NCBI GenBank assembly: GCA_016214145.1
Contig: JACRPA010000010.1
Location: 218,550 to 282,549, forward strand
DNA: 64,000 nucleotides
Reading direction: 5' to 3'
Source of the DNA: Rhodocyclales bacterium
GTDB taxonomy: Bacteria > Pseudomonadota > Gammaproteobacteria > Burkholderiales > Rhodocyclaceae
Position numbers and translations under genes: made by a program. The notes beneath the pieces are model-generated. The model was not told the origin of the DNA, ran no database searches, and saw only the letters and a list, made by a program, of their open reading frames with translations. Shown here piece by piece: positions 29,987 to 38,906 of the stretch (the stretch's first letter is position 1; each line of letters starts with the position of its first letter).

Positions 29987-31994
29987 CCGGATTCTTCTTC
30001 GAGAGGGCGCGCTCGTTTCCAGTGATGGCGAGGATTGGCGCATTACCCATATTGAAGATACCGAACGGGTATTGGCCGCGAGGCTTCGGGATGGCCGACA
30101 CGATTTTCTAAGAATCGAGGATTTGAGGCCACCGAAGCGACTGAATGAGCACTCGAACGGGAATGAAGCGAACGAAGATGAAACTCCTGAAACCGGACAA
30201 GCCAAGCGTCCATTGAATCGCCGCATCAGAAGGCTTCCCGAAGAGAGCGCTCAACTGGAACCAGCTAACCGTGACAAGCGGGACAAGACAGTCAGCAAAA
30301 CGGTTAGAGAGTTTCAGGAAATCAGGCAGGTTATTGACGCCCCTCGACGCGAGCGCAGGAGACTTATCGCCGCCCTATGCAAGCGTTTCGGCTACGACAG
30401 ATCGACTGCGTATCGCCGGCTCAAGATTGTAGAAGTTCACGGCAGCGCCGACGCGCTGATGCGCGCGGTACGCGCCGACGCCGGGCGCGGTCGCATCGCC
30501 AAGGAGGTTCAAGACGCGATTCGCAGCCATCTCAAGGATTACCGGTTTGTCTCGGAACCAAAAACGTTGCCCAAAATCCTCGAACTTGTGAATGGGCACT
30601 GCAGGGCGCATGGCTGGCGGGAAATCTCGATTTCGACCCTGCGTAAGTTCGAGAAGGAGAAAACCCTCAAGGAAAAGCTCGAGGCCCAAGGTCGCAAGAA
30701 AAAAGTCGCTGACGCCTTCCGCCCGAAGGTGGGCCACTTGCCCAACAACGACTATCCGCTGGCGATCGTCCAGGTCGACCACACTCCGATCCAGATCTGC
30801 TTCGTAGATGAGATCGACCGGCAGCCCATCGGAGACGCCTGGCTCACTCTGGTCATCGACACCTACAGCCGCATGGTGCTGGGTTTCTATCTCACCTTCG
30901 ATGCGCCAAGCACCCTGTCCACGGGCCTCGCCTTGGCCCACGCGTTTCTGCCCAAGGAAGAGTACCTGCGATCCCTGGGCGTACCCGGCGAATGGCCCTG
31001 TTGGGGTTTCCCCGACCTGATCCTGGTGGACAACGCTAACGAGTTGAACGGGCACATGATGCATGGCGCAAGACGCCGCTACCGCTTCACTCTGCGCAAT
31101 CGGCCGGTGGGGGCGCCCAACTTCGGCGGCCACGTGGAGAGCGCTTTCCGCACCTTCATGTACGAGTTGAAAAGCGTGCCCGGCACGAAGTTCTCCAATC
31201 CTGTGGAGCGCGGGGAATACGATTCCGAGGGACGCGCCATTTTCACGATCCGGGAATTCGAGCTCTTCTTCACCGATTTCCTGGTGAACGACTATCACCT
31301 CGGCAAGCACACCGGGGAGGGAATGGAGGGCACCGTGCCCTACCTCAAGTGGAAGCAAGGCATCTTCGAGGGCGACGTGATGCCGCCCGTCGGACTGCCC
31401 GAGCGGCCGACGGACCCGTTGGCGCTGCGCATCTCCCTGATGCCCTTCGAACGGCGTACGGTCCGCAGTGGGATCGTCAACATGTTCAGCGAGGACTATC
31501 ACAGCGGGGCGCTCACCCTGATCAGCGACGCGGTCGATCTCAACAAACCCTTGGCCGACCGGAAGTTCGAGATCAGGTACGACCCGCGCAACATCTCGAG
31601 GATATGGCTCAACAACAACGCCACCGAGGACTACGTCGAGCTTACCTTCGCTGACCTTAGCAAAGGGCCGATCAGCCTCTGGGAGCACAACGCCAGGAAA
31701 CGCCGTCGCGGTGACCCATCTGCCCAGTTCAAGGACCAGCGCTACGAGAGCATGCTGCGCCGGGAGGAGATGAAGGAGAAGGCCGCGAAGAGGACCAAGC
31801 AGCAGCGGCTGGAAGACGAAAAGGCTCGCCTTCGCGCACAGGGCGCCCTGATGAAGCCGCCAAGGCCGTCGAAGCCTCTGGCCAAGCCCCAGAAAACCCA
31901 GCTTGGCCGAGAGCAACTCGATGCGCTTCGCAAGAAGGTTCGCCCAGCGCCCGTACTCCCCGCGACGAGGAAGGAGACCGACCATGAGTCCTGA
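29979..31994 (+). CDS. tnsB: Tn7-like DDE transposase TnsB
   Basis: A 671-residue DDE transposase. N-terminal helix-turn-helix segments (ALCKRFGYDRSTAYRRLK) bind the element ends. The rve-type catalytic core has Asp in QVDHTPIQI (about 267), Asp in LVDNANELNG (about 350) and Glu in GHVESAFRTF (about 387). A Mu-type C-terminal domain is followed by a basic tail that should contact TnsC. Length is typical. It is translationally coupled to tnsA upstream and tnsC downstream. Confidence 0.94.
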   Translation: MRNRILLREGALVSSDGEDWRITHIEDTERVLAARLRDGRHDFLRIEDLRPPKRLNEHSNGNEANEDETPETGQAKRPLNRRIRRLPEESAQLEPANRDKRDKTVSKTVREFQEIRQVIDAPRRERRRLIAALCKRFGYDRSTAYRRLKIVEVHGSADALMRAVRADAGRGRIAKEVQDAIRSHLKDYRFVSEPKTLPKILELVNGHCRAHGWREISISTLRKFEKEKTLKEKLEAQGRKKKVADAFRPKVGHLPNNDYPLAIVQVDHTPIQICFVDEIDRQPIGDAWLTLVIDTYSRMVLGFYLTFDAPSTLSTGLALAHAFLPKEEYLRSLGVPGEWPCWGFPDLILVDNANELNGHMMHGARRRYRFTLRNRPVGAPNFGGHVESAFRTFMYELKSVPGTKFSNPVERGEYDSEGRAIFTIREFELFFTDFLVNDYHLGKHTGEGMEGTVPYLKWKQGIFEGDVMPPVGLPERPTDPLALRISLMPFERRTVRSGIVNMFSEDYHSGALTLISDAVDLNKPLADRKFEIRYDPRNISRIWLNNNATEDYVELTFADLSKGPISLWEHNARKRRRGDPSAQFKDQRYESMLRREEMKEKAAKRTKQQRLEDEKARLRAQGALMKPPRPSKPLAKPQKTQLGREQLDALRKKVRPAPVLPATRKETDHES

Positions 31995-32883
31995 AGAACG
32001 CTATCCGCATCTGGCGCCCGCCGCGGCAGCGATGGCCGACAGGGATACCGAGGCCCGCATCGCCTACATACTGCGCGACCGGTTCGTGCCGCACCGCCAG
32101 GCTGAGGAAATCCTCGACGAACTCGAAATGCTCTACCGGATGGAGGACGCGGTCCGTCCCCAAGGCCGGCTGATCGTAGGACGCTCGCTCATGGGCAAGA
32201 GCACGATCCTGGACGAGTTCATGCGCAATCATCGCGCGAGCGACAATCCGGACGGGGACGCGGCGGTGGTGCCGGTCGTGCAGGTGCAGTTTCCGGATCA
32301 GGCGCGGGAAGGGATATTTCCGGAGATACTTTCGAAGTTGAACGTCCGCCTGCCGGTGAATTCAAAATCGCAGGACCTGCGTCGCCACGCCGTGGACCTT
32401 CTTCGACGGGTCGGCATGCGGCTGCTTCTGATCGACGAATTCCACAATGTCCTCGAGGGCAGTGCGCAGGCGCAGCGCAAGGCGCTGAACTCGATTAAAT
32501 ATCTGATGAACGAGCTGCGCCGTCCCGTCATCGTCGCCGGCACGGTCGAAGTGTTGAACGCCGTCGCCTCCGACGAACAGATCCATAGCCGACTCCAGCC
32601 GATGCCGCTGGCCAGATTCGAGGACGACGAGCGGTTTCAGGAACTCCTGGCGGGATTCGAAATGCTCATCCCCTTGCGGGAACCGTCCTGCCTCCCCGAT
32701 CCGGTTTTGAGCAGCCGTATTTACGAGCACACCGTAGGGATCGTCGGCAACGTGTCGGATCTTCTCAGCAAGGCGGCCATCCTGGCGATCAAGGAAGGGG
32801 AGGAGCGGATCACGGCGGAGCTGATCGAAGCGACCAAATGGGAAACCCGAAAGAACGACACCAAATTGGCGAGCATCCTTTGA
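31984..32883 (+). CDS. tnsC: Tn7-like AAA+ transposition regulator TnsC/TniB
   Basis: A 299-residue AAA+ ATPase. The start ATG 31984 has a GGAAGGAG site and overlaps tnsB by 11 bases. Walker A is GRSLMGKST (residues 66-74) and Walker B is LLLIDEFHN (about 148-156), with a sensor region in VIVAGTVEVL. It is shorter than Tn7 TnsC and closer to the TniB size. It links target recognition by TniQ to TnsA/TnsB. Confidence 0.92.
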   Translation: MSPEERYPHLAPAAAAMADRDTEARIAYILRDRFVPHRQAEEILDELEMLYRMEDAVRPQGRLIVGRSLMGKSTILDEFMRNHRASDNPDGDAAVVPVVQVQFPDQAREGIFPEILSKLNVRLPVNSKSQDLRRHAVDLLRRVGMRLLLIDEFHNVLEGSAQAQRKALNSIKYLMNELRRPVIVAGTVEVLNAVASDEQIHSRLQPMPLARFEDDERFQELLAGFEMLIPLREPSCLPDPVLSSRIYEHTVGIVGNVSDLLSKAAILAIKEGEERITAELIEATKWETRKNDTKLASIL

Positions 32884-32889
32884 GCCGCC

Positions 32890-34458
32890 ATGGCCAGGAT
32901 CTACGGTCTGACAGGCAGGCGTCTGCTCGTCCATCCCCACCCCCTGCCGGACGAGCTGCTGACGCATTGGTTCATGCGACTGGCCCACGCCAACGGGCTG
33001 AAGGCGCAATCTCTTGCGGATTATGCTTTCGGGCACCCAAGCTCGTTCTGGGCGCGGGATCAGGACCGGCAGCCCTCGCCTGGGGTGGTGGAACGCCTGG
33101 CCGAATTGACAGGTTTTGACCCCGAAGAGATCCAGAACCTCACCCTGGTCGGACCCAACGGCATTCACCGACCGGACGTGACGGTGTCCGGCTTTGTGGC
33201 ATGGGTCCTGCCGCTGGGGATCTACCATCGTACGCGACGCAGGTTTGGCACGCAGTTCTGTCCGCTCTGCCTGTTCGAGGACGCCGAGCCCTACTTCAGA
33301 CGCCGTTGGCGGCTCGCCTTGGCTACGATGTGCGATTGGCACGGGACCATGCTTCACGACCGCTGTCCTACTTGTGAGGCTCCGGTCATCTGGTTCCGGA
33401 ACGAATTGGGGCACCGCCGGGAGCTTGCCATCGGGCAGTCGGCCAAGTGCTGGCAATGTGGATTCGACCTACGTCGTGCCCCGGCAATCGGACCACCCGC
33501 GATCGATGGCCAATCGATCATGGCGCTGCGGTCCCTTGTCGCCTTCTATGACTTTGGGTGGTGGTTCGTCGGCGACAGGAGCCTTCCATACGCGCACCTT
33601 TACTTCGATGTGCTGCGCCACCTGGTGGCGTGGTTGCCGGATAGACGTGGACGGGGATTGCTTGCGAGGATGGCCATGCGTGTCGGCTGGCCGACTGAAT
33701 ATCCGCCGGCCAAGGCTTTCGAAATCCGGCCAATCCTGGAGCGGCACCGCCTGCTCGCTATCGCGGTCTGGCTGCTACAGGAATGGCCGAAACGGTTTGT
33801 GGAAGTCGCAAAAGAGGTTGGTCTTTCGCAGGCCCACATTTTGCGCGGCGTGCATTTGCCGCATTGGTTTGAATCGGAGGCGCGCTGTTCGCTCGGCGCA
33901 GGATTTGTCGCGCCTTCGAACGAAGAAGTAACCAATGCGGTTGCCTACCTTCAACAACAAGGAAAACCAGTTTCCGTTCGCGCGCTTGGACAGTTGGTTG
34001 GCAGCAAGGAAGCCCGGGTGGTATTGCCATACGCAGCTCGGGGGCGGCCGCCGTTAACGGACGAGGAATTCTGGAGGGTGATCGCCGAAATCGACGCCGA
34101 GATGCGGCGGTGCAAGCAAGGGTCGCGGAAGAGATTCTTGCTGTGGAGAGATCGGACAATGTTCATTGTCATGCGTGTGCTTAGGATGAAGCCCTGCGAG
34201 GTACGAGTGTTGGCCGTTGCAGACGGAATGACGCTGGCAGAAAAAGGTGTATTCGATGGTGCCATGATGCGACGACTGGTTGCGAGGGTCAAATCCTATT
34301 TGCGATTTGCATACCCTAATCTGGCTCAACGAAGTGCCGACGGTATCCTTTTCCCCTCGCGGGCACGTTCGGGTCCAATGTGCCCGCAGGCTTGGCAGAA
34401 TCGCTGGAATCATGCTTGCCGTTCCAGATGGGAACACCAGAAAGAGCTACTTTACTAG
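32890..34458 (+). CDS. tniQ: TniQ/TnsD-like target selector with a tyrosine-recombinase-like C-terminus
   Basis: A 522-residue protein. Residues 1-200 are a TniQ domain (PHPLPDELLTHWFMRLAHANG) with zinc-finger cysteines in CPLCLFEDA, CDWHG, CPTC and CWQC. Residues from about 388 look like the start of a tyrosine recombinase catalytic domain: LTDEEFWRVI, RDRTMFIVMRVLRMKPCEV, then ILFPSRARSGPM. The catalytic Arg position holds Lys and no HxLRH or Tyr box follows, so it should be inactive. GC drops from about 33780. The most obvious target for it is comM, but which site it selects is inference. Confidence 0.85.
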   Translation: MARIYGLTGRRLLVHPHPLPDELLTHWFMRLAHANGLKAQSLADYAFGHPSSFWARDQDRQPSPGVVERLAELTGFDPEEIQNLTLVGPNGIHRPDVTVSGFVAWVLPLGIYHRTRRRFGTQFCPLCLFEDAEPYFRRRWRLALATMCDWHGTMLHDRCPTCEAPVIWFRNELGHRRELAIGQSAKCWQCGFDLRRAPAIGPPAIDGQSIMALRSLVAFYDFGWWFVGDRSLPYAHLYFDVLRHLVAWLPDRRGRGLLARMAMRVGWPTEYPPAKAFEIRPILERHRLLAIAVWLLQEWPKRFVEVAKEVGLSQAHILRGVHLPHWFESEARCSLGAGFVAPSNEEVTNAVAYLQQQGKPVSVRALGQLVGSKEARVVLPYAARGRPPLTDEEFWRVIAEIDAEMRRCKQGSRKRFLLWRDRTMFIVMRVLRMKPCEVRVLAVADGMTLAEKGVFDGAMMRRLVARVKSYLRFAYPNLAQRSADGILFPSRARSGPMCPQAWQNRWNHACRSRWEHQKELLY

Positions 34459-34508
34459 GGAGAACATTTATGGTAAAAGAATAGATTAATAATAGTATTT
34501 AAATTGCC

Positions 34509-34712
34509 ATGGCGGGAAGACCAAGAAACTCTGTCGAGTCCGAAAAGATCGCCTTTAGCGCGAGCGGTGGAGTTGTGCACTACCTCCATGATCTAATTGA
34601 GGTCGGTCTATATGGAAAGACTCCGCCTGAAGTGGTCAATACGCTGGTGGCACGCCAGATTGAACAACTAATCAAAGACGGCATCATCAAACAGCGCCGT
34701 CCGCACAACTAG
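34509..34712 (+). CDS. Small uncharacterised protein, start of AT-rich cassette
   Basis: A 67-residue protein starting MAGRPRNSVESEKIAFSAS and rich in predicted helix (YLHDLIEVGLYGKTPPEVVNTL). It resembles small ribbon-helix-helix or arc-like proteins with an N-terminal strand, so DNA binding and autoregulation of the cassette are plausible. I do not recognise the family by name. The ribosome binding site is weak. The next gene follows after 33 bases with a good GGAGGAA site. Confidence 0.6.
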   Translation: MAGRPRNSVESEKIAFSASGGVVHYLHDLIEVGLYGKTPPEVVNTLVARQIEQLIKDGIIKQRRPHN

Positions 34713-34745
34713 GTTGCGAGCATTTATCGAAGCCGGAGGAACGAA

Positions 34746-35240
34746 ATGAGTGCATCAGGCAACGAGTTTCGAGAGGCTGAATATCTTGGTCTTGGCTTCC
34801 TTGCAGTCACCAGCAGTGAATTGCTTGATCAGCTCTTGCATGGCCAGTCAATTGAAGATGAAGATGATCGCTACACATTGCGTCGTGCCGAGACGTTCTT
34901 GAGAGAAGTGTCAAATGGTGCGCGATTGGTCACGTCCGGTGTGAGTTCAGATGCCAGTGCAATCGAGACTGTAAGAAAGCTTACCTATTCAGTTGAACCA
35001 CTGAAACTTATTCAAGATGGAATTCGTTCAGCGGATGTGGGTCAGACCTTCGAAGATATGGCTCACGCAATTGATAGTGCTGTGACAGGAGCTATGGATC
35101 AGGCAGAACGCGGCTCTTTAGTTGCAGCGAAGAATTTTTTTCGACAGCTTCACGTGTTTCTGATTGCTCAAATAGAAGCGAACCAGCGACGCACTAGCGG
35201 CGACTGGAGTTTTGGACCGACACTACCGGTTCATGCCTGA
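34746..35240 (+). CDS. Uncharacterised helical protein in the metallopeptidase cassette
   Basis: A 164-residue, mostly helical protein (FLREVSNGARLVTSG, FEDMAHAIDSAVTGAMDQAE, FFRQLHVFLIAQIEANQR) with no recognised motif or membrane segment. It overlaps the metallopeptidase gene by eight bases at ATGCCTGA, so the two products are probably made in fixed ratio and may interact. Codon use is AT-rich like its neighbours. Confidence 0.6.
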   Translation: MSASGNEFREAEYLGLGFLAVTSSELLDQLLHGQSIEDEDDRYTLRRAETFLREVSNGARLVTSGVSSDASAIETVRKLTYSVEPLKLIQDGIRSADVGQTFEDMAHAIDSAVTGAMDQAERGSLVAAKNFFRQLHVFLIAQIEANQRRTSGDWSFGPTLPVHA

Positions 35241-36666
35241 ACCGGCACGTTTGTCTCTAGACTACTGGAGACAACATACACACCTGCTGAGAGAGGGCCT
35301 ACTGCAGCGTGTCGACGAGTTGTCTGTTTCGGACTATCCCGCTGCAACTCCCAAGCAGGGCGCAACCCCGTATCAAGTCATCCGCTTCCTGCAGGATTTT
35401 CTAGCACACATCTGTCTAACGATTGACAAAGCGACCTCAGAAGATCGCTTGCGAATGTTAAGTGCGTTAATTCGTCAGTTGGGTGTGTTCCTAGATTGGC
35501 TTGACAACGCCCATACCGAGCAAACACCGCGAGGCCTTGCGCAGCTACTTAAGGATCTTATCGACAAGATGGTTCCTGGGTCGCGTGTTGTCGCTCGTCC
35601 CCAGGCGCAGTACAACTACTCTATTTATGATTTAGGGAAGACCTTCGCCATGCTGGTGAGTGACTTTATTCCACAGTCCAAGCAAATAGAGTTTTCAGAG
35701 CATCTCTCTGCACCGATTAAGTTGATTTCCTTCCCAAGGATTGAGCGGGACAATATGCTGGCTCATGCGATTTTTGGGCACGAACTTGGTCATCCAGTTG
35801 CGGAGGAATTCCTCGCGAACGAGACGAGAGACCATGAACATATCGCGACTCACCCGCGAATTCAGAAGGAAGTGAATGATTTAGTTAAGCAGAATGTTGC
35901 TGGCCTGAATGCTGATGAGAGTCAAATACTGGCACTCACCACGCAGACCTTTGACCGAATACTCCAGGTTCGAGAACGAGCTCTAAAGGAACTTATCTCG
36001 GACGCAGTTGGAATCATCATCTTTGGCCCATGTGCGTTCTTTGCATGCTATGAGTTGTTTTGGACCGGTAGCTGGGACGCAAGACCCGCACATGATAGTT
36101 GGTATCCGCCCTCTCGCATGCGTGTTCGTCGCATGCTTGCATTGATGGATGATCTCAACCTGTTGGATTTCTCAAGAATTGGCGGTGATTCTAGGATTTC
36201 CGCATATCTAGGCTCGATGCAGGCGTTCATCGATGATGCAAGGCGGCTTTCAGCAGCAACAGATGATCAGCGGGGAATTGAGTCCGATCCGCTATTGAAA
36301 ATCGCGTACAACTGGATGGGAGAGAGTCTTACCAAAGCTATTGAGCATGCGAAAGTGAAGACAACGGCTGTTGCGTTTCAGCCAGAAAAGATACTCGATC
36401 AATTACCTGAGCTAATCCAACGACTGGAAATCGGAGTACCGCCAAATGAGGTAGGCGACCCTGCTAACCCAATAACTGTCGACTATCGAGCATCTCTCTT
36501 GGCAGCTTGGCTCTTTAAGTTGCGTGGGATAAATCCTGATTCAGGAAAAACGCTCACTTGTGAGGATATTGATCGGCTTCGCAAGAAGACACTTAGTGCA
36601 ATTGAGTATGTAATCCTGCAGGACGAGTATGCGCGTCACGTAACCGAACATAATATCCGGGGTTAA
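35233..36666 (+). CDS. HEXXH zinc metallopeptidase-like protein
   Basis: About 477 residues from ATG 35233; a TTG at 35212 is the alternative. It carries a clear HEXXH site, IFGHELGHPVAEEF (His183, Glu184, His187). About 65 residues later, ALKELISDAVGIIIFGP looks like the third-ligand helix of gluzincin-type peptidases (E-x-x-x-D). No signal peptide is present, so it acts in the cytoplasm. The flanks are helical and unfamiliar. It is coupled upstream to the 164-residue gene and followed two bases later by the dCTP-deaminase-like gene. A role as an infection-triggered protease is inference. Confidence 0.72.
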   Translation: MPEPARLSLDYWRQHTHLLREGLLQRVDELSVSDYPAATPKQGATPYQVIRFLQDFLAHICLTIDKATSEDRLRMLSALIRQLGVFLDWLDNAHTEQTPRGLAQLLKDLIDKMVPGSRVVARPQAQYNYSIYDLGKTFAMLVSDFIPQSKQIEFSEHLSAPIKLISFPRIERDNMLAHAIFGHELGHPVAEEFLANETRDHEHIATHPRIQKEVNDLVKQNVAGLNADESQILALTTQTFDRILQVRERALKELISDAVGIIIFGPCAFFACYELFWTGSWDARPAHDSWYPPSRMRVRRMLALMDDLNLLDFSRIGGDSRISAYLGSMQAFIDDARRLSAATDDQRGIESDPLLKIAYNWMGESLTKAIEHAKVKTTAVAFQPEKILDQLPELIQRLEIGVPPNEVGDPANPITVDYRASLLAAWLFKLRGINPDSGKTLTCEDIDRLRKKTLSAIEYVILQDEYARHVTEHNIRG

Positions 36667-36668
36667 CA

Positions 36669-37268
36669 GTGAGTGTTATCGGTAACCTAGAACTGAAAAA
36701 ATTACTTGGTCGCGAGAAACTTGCGGAGAGGTTATTCATTACACCGCTCCTCAATCCTGAGCTTCAGATAAACGAGGCGTCTATCGATATTCGCCTAGGT
36801 AATGATTTCATCGTGACACGACGAGGCAATCTTGCAAAGCTGGACCCTACGACGCAAGATGTTGCAGAACATCGTTATCAGATGAAGCACTTTGTTAATT
36901 TCCGGGAACGATTCTATCTACATCCACACGAACTAGTCCTAGCTGGAACCCTTGAGCATTTTCGACTTCCAGTGGACGTTTCCGCAACTGTCACCTCGCG
37001 ATCGCAATGGGGACGGGCTGGCTTGGTTATAGCTACAGCTACAGCAGTGCATCCAGGATTCTGCGGGACTATCACCCTTGAGTTACTCAATCTCGGTGAG
37101 GTACCTCTTGTTCTTTATCCAGGGACTAGCGTCGCCCAAATCGTTTTTTATGATTGCAAGGGAGGCATACCCTATGAAGGTGCAATGGCTCACAGAACTG
37201 GGGCTCATTTCGCGAATCTTTCCCGGGACAAAAAAATGGTGGACAGAGAATTCTGGCTTCCTACGTAA
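36669..37268 (+). CDS. dCTP deaminase/dUTPase-superfamily protein
   Basis: A 199-residue protein from GTG 36669. It shows the trimeric dCTP deaminase fold: SRSQWGRAGLVIATATAVHPGF (about residues 111-132), GTITLELLN with the likely catalytic Glu (about 138), and YPGTSVAQIVF. The normal GRSS-x-x-R-x-G motif is changed to SRSQWGRAG. Housekeeping versions make dUMP or dUTP; phage-defence versions deplete dCTP. Its position as last gene of an AT-rich accessory cassette after a metallopeptidase favours a defence role over core metabolism. That role is inferred. Confidence 0.8.
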   Translation: MSVIGNLELKKLLGREKLAERLFITPLLNPELQINEASIDIRLGNDFIVTRRGNLAKLDPTTQDVAEHRYQMKHFVNFRERFYLHPHELVLAGTLEHFRLPVDVSATVTSRSQWGRAGLVIATATAVHPGFCGTITLELLNLGEVPLVLYPGTSVAQIVFYDCKGGIPYEGAMAHRTGAHFANLSRDKKMVDREFWLPT

Positions 37269-37329
37269 ACCAGTCGATTCGTCAATGTAGTAACAGGCTA
37301 GCGGGGCCTCCTAGAGTTGAGAAAGATAG

Positions 37330-38124
37330 CTACATCTCCATCACCAATCCCTGCTTGAAACCTTCTACCCGTTCCCCCGGCACATACCCCCGCGGATTGC
37401 TCACCACCCGCGTCCCCTTGACTTCGTAATCCGTCGCCAGGTGCGTATGCCCATGCACCCACAGCCGCACCCGCTCCTCACCCATCAGATGATCTAGATT
37501 GGACGCATACGCCGCGTCCAGCAGCCAGGTGGGCTCTTGGTAGGTGAGGCTTCTCGCGCTCGGCGCATGATGCGTCACCACCACGGTCGGCCCGTCGTGG
37601 GGCCTGGCCAGCTCCGCTTCCAGCCAGGCGCGCGAAGCCAAGTGCCGCTCCCGCGCCATTGCCGGCGTGAACGGAATCAGCTTGTTCCTGCCGTAGCCCC
37701 CGTCCCGCCGCCCCGCCATGATCCGATGGAAGTCGCCCATCTTCATACCCGCCTCCTCCATAGCCCGGACGTTTCGCTCTTCCTCGTCAAAGAGCGCGAA
37801 GTCCGTCCATAGCGTGCAGCCGAGGAAACGCACGCCGTCGATCGCGACGGCGTTGTTCTCCAGCAGATGCACCTGCGTGCCCCGGCACTTCTCCCGCGCC
37901 GCGGCGAGCAGCTCCGGCATCAGCCGCTGGCCGTAATACTCGTGGTTGCCGAGGATGTAGACCACCGGCCGCCGGAACGAGGAGAGGGCCCAGGTAACCC
38001 CCTGCAGCCCGACGCCGATGTCGCCGGCGAGAACCGTGACATCGGCGTCGATAGCGTTGAGGTTGACCTCCCGCGGCCAGCGGGCGAACTCGAGGTGGAG
38101 GTCGTTCAGGATGTGAAGCCGCAC
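37330..38124 (-). CDS. Calcineurin-like metallophosphoesterase
   Basis: A 264-residue phosphoesterase from GTG 38124, which has a GGAGG site lying in the last codons of the upstream gene. Metal-binding motifs are NDLHLEF, AGDIGVG, GNHEYYG, VTHHAPS and GHTHLA, in family order. No signal peptide is present. It is the last gene of a five-gene minus-strand operon and clearly a paralogue of the gene before it. Substrates of this group range from nucleic acids to nucleotides and cannot be read here. Confidence 0.85.
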   Translation of the reverse strand: MRLHILNDLHLEFARWPREVNLNAIDADVTVLAGDIGVGLQGVTWALSSFRRPVVYILGNHEYYGQRLMPELLAAAREKCRGTQVHLLENNAVAIDGVRFLGCTLWTDFALFDEEERNVRAMEEAGMKMGDFHRIMAGRRDGGYGRNKLIPFTPAMARERHLASRAWLEAELARPHDGPTVVVTHHAPSARSLTYQEPTWLLDAAYASNLDHLMGEERVRLWVHGHTHLATDYEVKGTRVVSNPRGYVPGERVEGFKQGLVMEM

Positions 38125-38125
38125 C

Positions 38126-38890
38126 CTATACCTCCACGATGAGTTCCGGATTCCAGCCCGTCCTCTCCAGCGCCCGGCCGTCCCGCGCATAGCCGCGCGG
38201 ATTGCACACCACCCGGCAGTCCCCGATCCGGTGGTCGGCGAAGGCGTGCGTGTGCCCGTGCAGCCACAGGTCGGCCCGGGCCACGAGTGGATCAAGATTG
38301 CTGGCGAAGGCCGCCGTCAGGAGATCATCCTGCCAGCAGGGGGCGATGCTCGCCAGGCTCGGCACATGGTGGGTCACCACCACGGTCTTGCCGTCGAAGG
38401 GCTCGGCCAGCTTCCCCTCCAGCCAGGCGCGGCTCGTCCGGTGCAGACCCACCGTCTGCTCGGGCAGCAGATGGCGGCCCGAGCCCATGCGGATCGTCCT
38501 GAAGTCGTTCATCGAGCGCGCCGCTTCCCGGCGCGCGGCGAACGCCATCTCGGGCCCGAACAGGTCGAAGTCGGTCCAGAGGGTGCTGCCGAGGAACCTC
38601 ACGCCCCCGACGACCAGTTCGCCGTCGTCCAGGTAGTCGATGCCCAGTTCGAGCGCCGCCTTGCGCATCTGCGCCGCCAGGCCCCGCATGTCGGCGAAAT
38701 AAAACTCGTGATTGCCGGCGACGTAGACGATCCGTTTGCCGGCGAACGCCGTCCTGGCCCACTCCAGGCCATGGGTGTGCCGGCCGATGTCGCCGGCCAG
38801 CACGATCACGTCGGCCGCCGCCACCGTGGAGGGCGTCGGCATCCAGTTGCTCACCTCGATGTGCAGGTCGCTTACCGCGTAGATCCTCAT
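38126..38890 (-). CDS. Calcineurin-like metallophosphoesterase (paralogue)
   Basis: A 254-residue phosphoesterase from ATG 38890, chosen for its AAAGGA site; an in-frame start at 38914 overlaps the exonuclease gene. Motifs are SDLHIEV, AGDIGRH, GNHEFYF, VTHHVPS and GHTHAFA. It shares the same domain plan and conserved features, such as GVRFLGSTLWTDF and NPRGYA, with the next gene, so the pair arose by duplication. The downstream paralogue starts one base after its stop codon. Confidence 0.85.
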   Translation of the reverse strand: MRIYAVSDLHIEVSNWMPTPSTVAAADVIVLAGDIGRHTHGLEWARTAFAGKRIVYVAGNHEFYFADMRGLAAQMRKAALELGIDYLDDGELVVGGVRFLGSTLWTDFDLFGPEMAFAARREAARSMNDFRTIRMGSGRHLLPEQTVGLHRTSRAWLEGKLAEPFDGKTVVVTHHVPSLASIAPCWQDDLLTAAFASNLDPLVARADLWLHGHTHAFADHRIGDCRVVCNPRGYARDGRALERTGWNPELIVEV

Positions 38891-38906
38891 GATTATTCCT
38901 TTCGTT

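Noticed and set aside
29213-30226. Antisense frame over tnsA
   Set aside because: tnsA on the plus strand has all catalytic motifs and couples to tnsB. The antisense frame has no recognisable domain.
36669-37268. Housekeeping dcd (dCTP deaminase)
   Set aside because: The altered GRSS-type motif, the AT-rich codons and coupling to a metallopeptidase in an island argue against the core enzyme, although the fold is the same.
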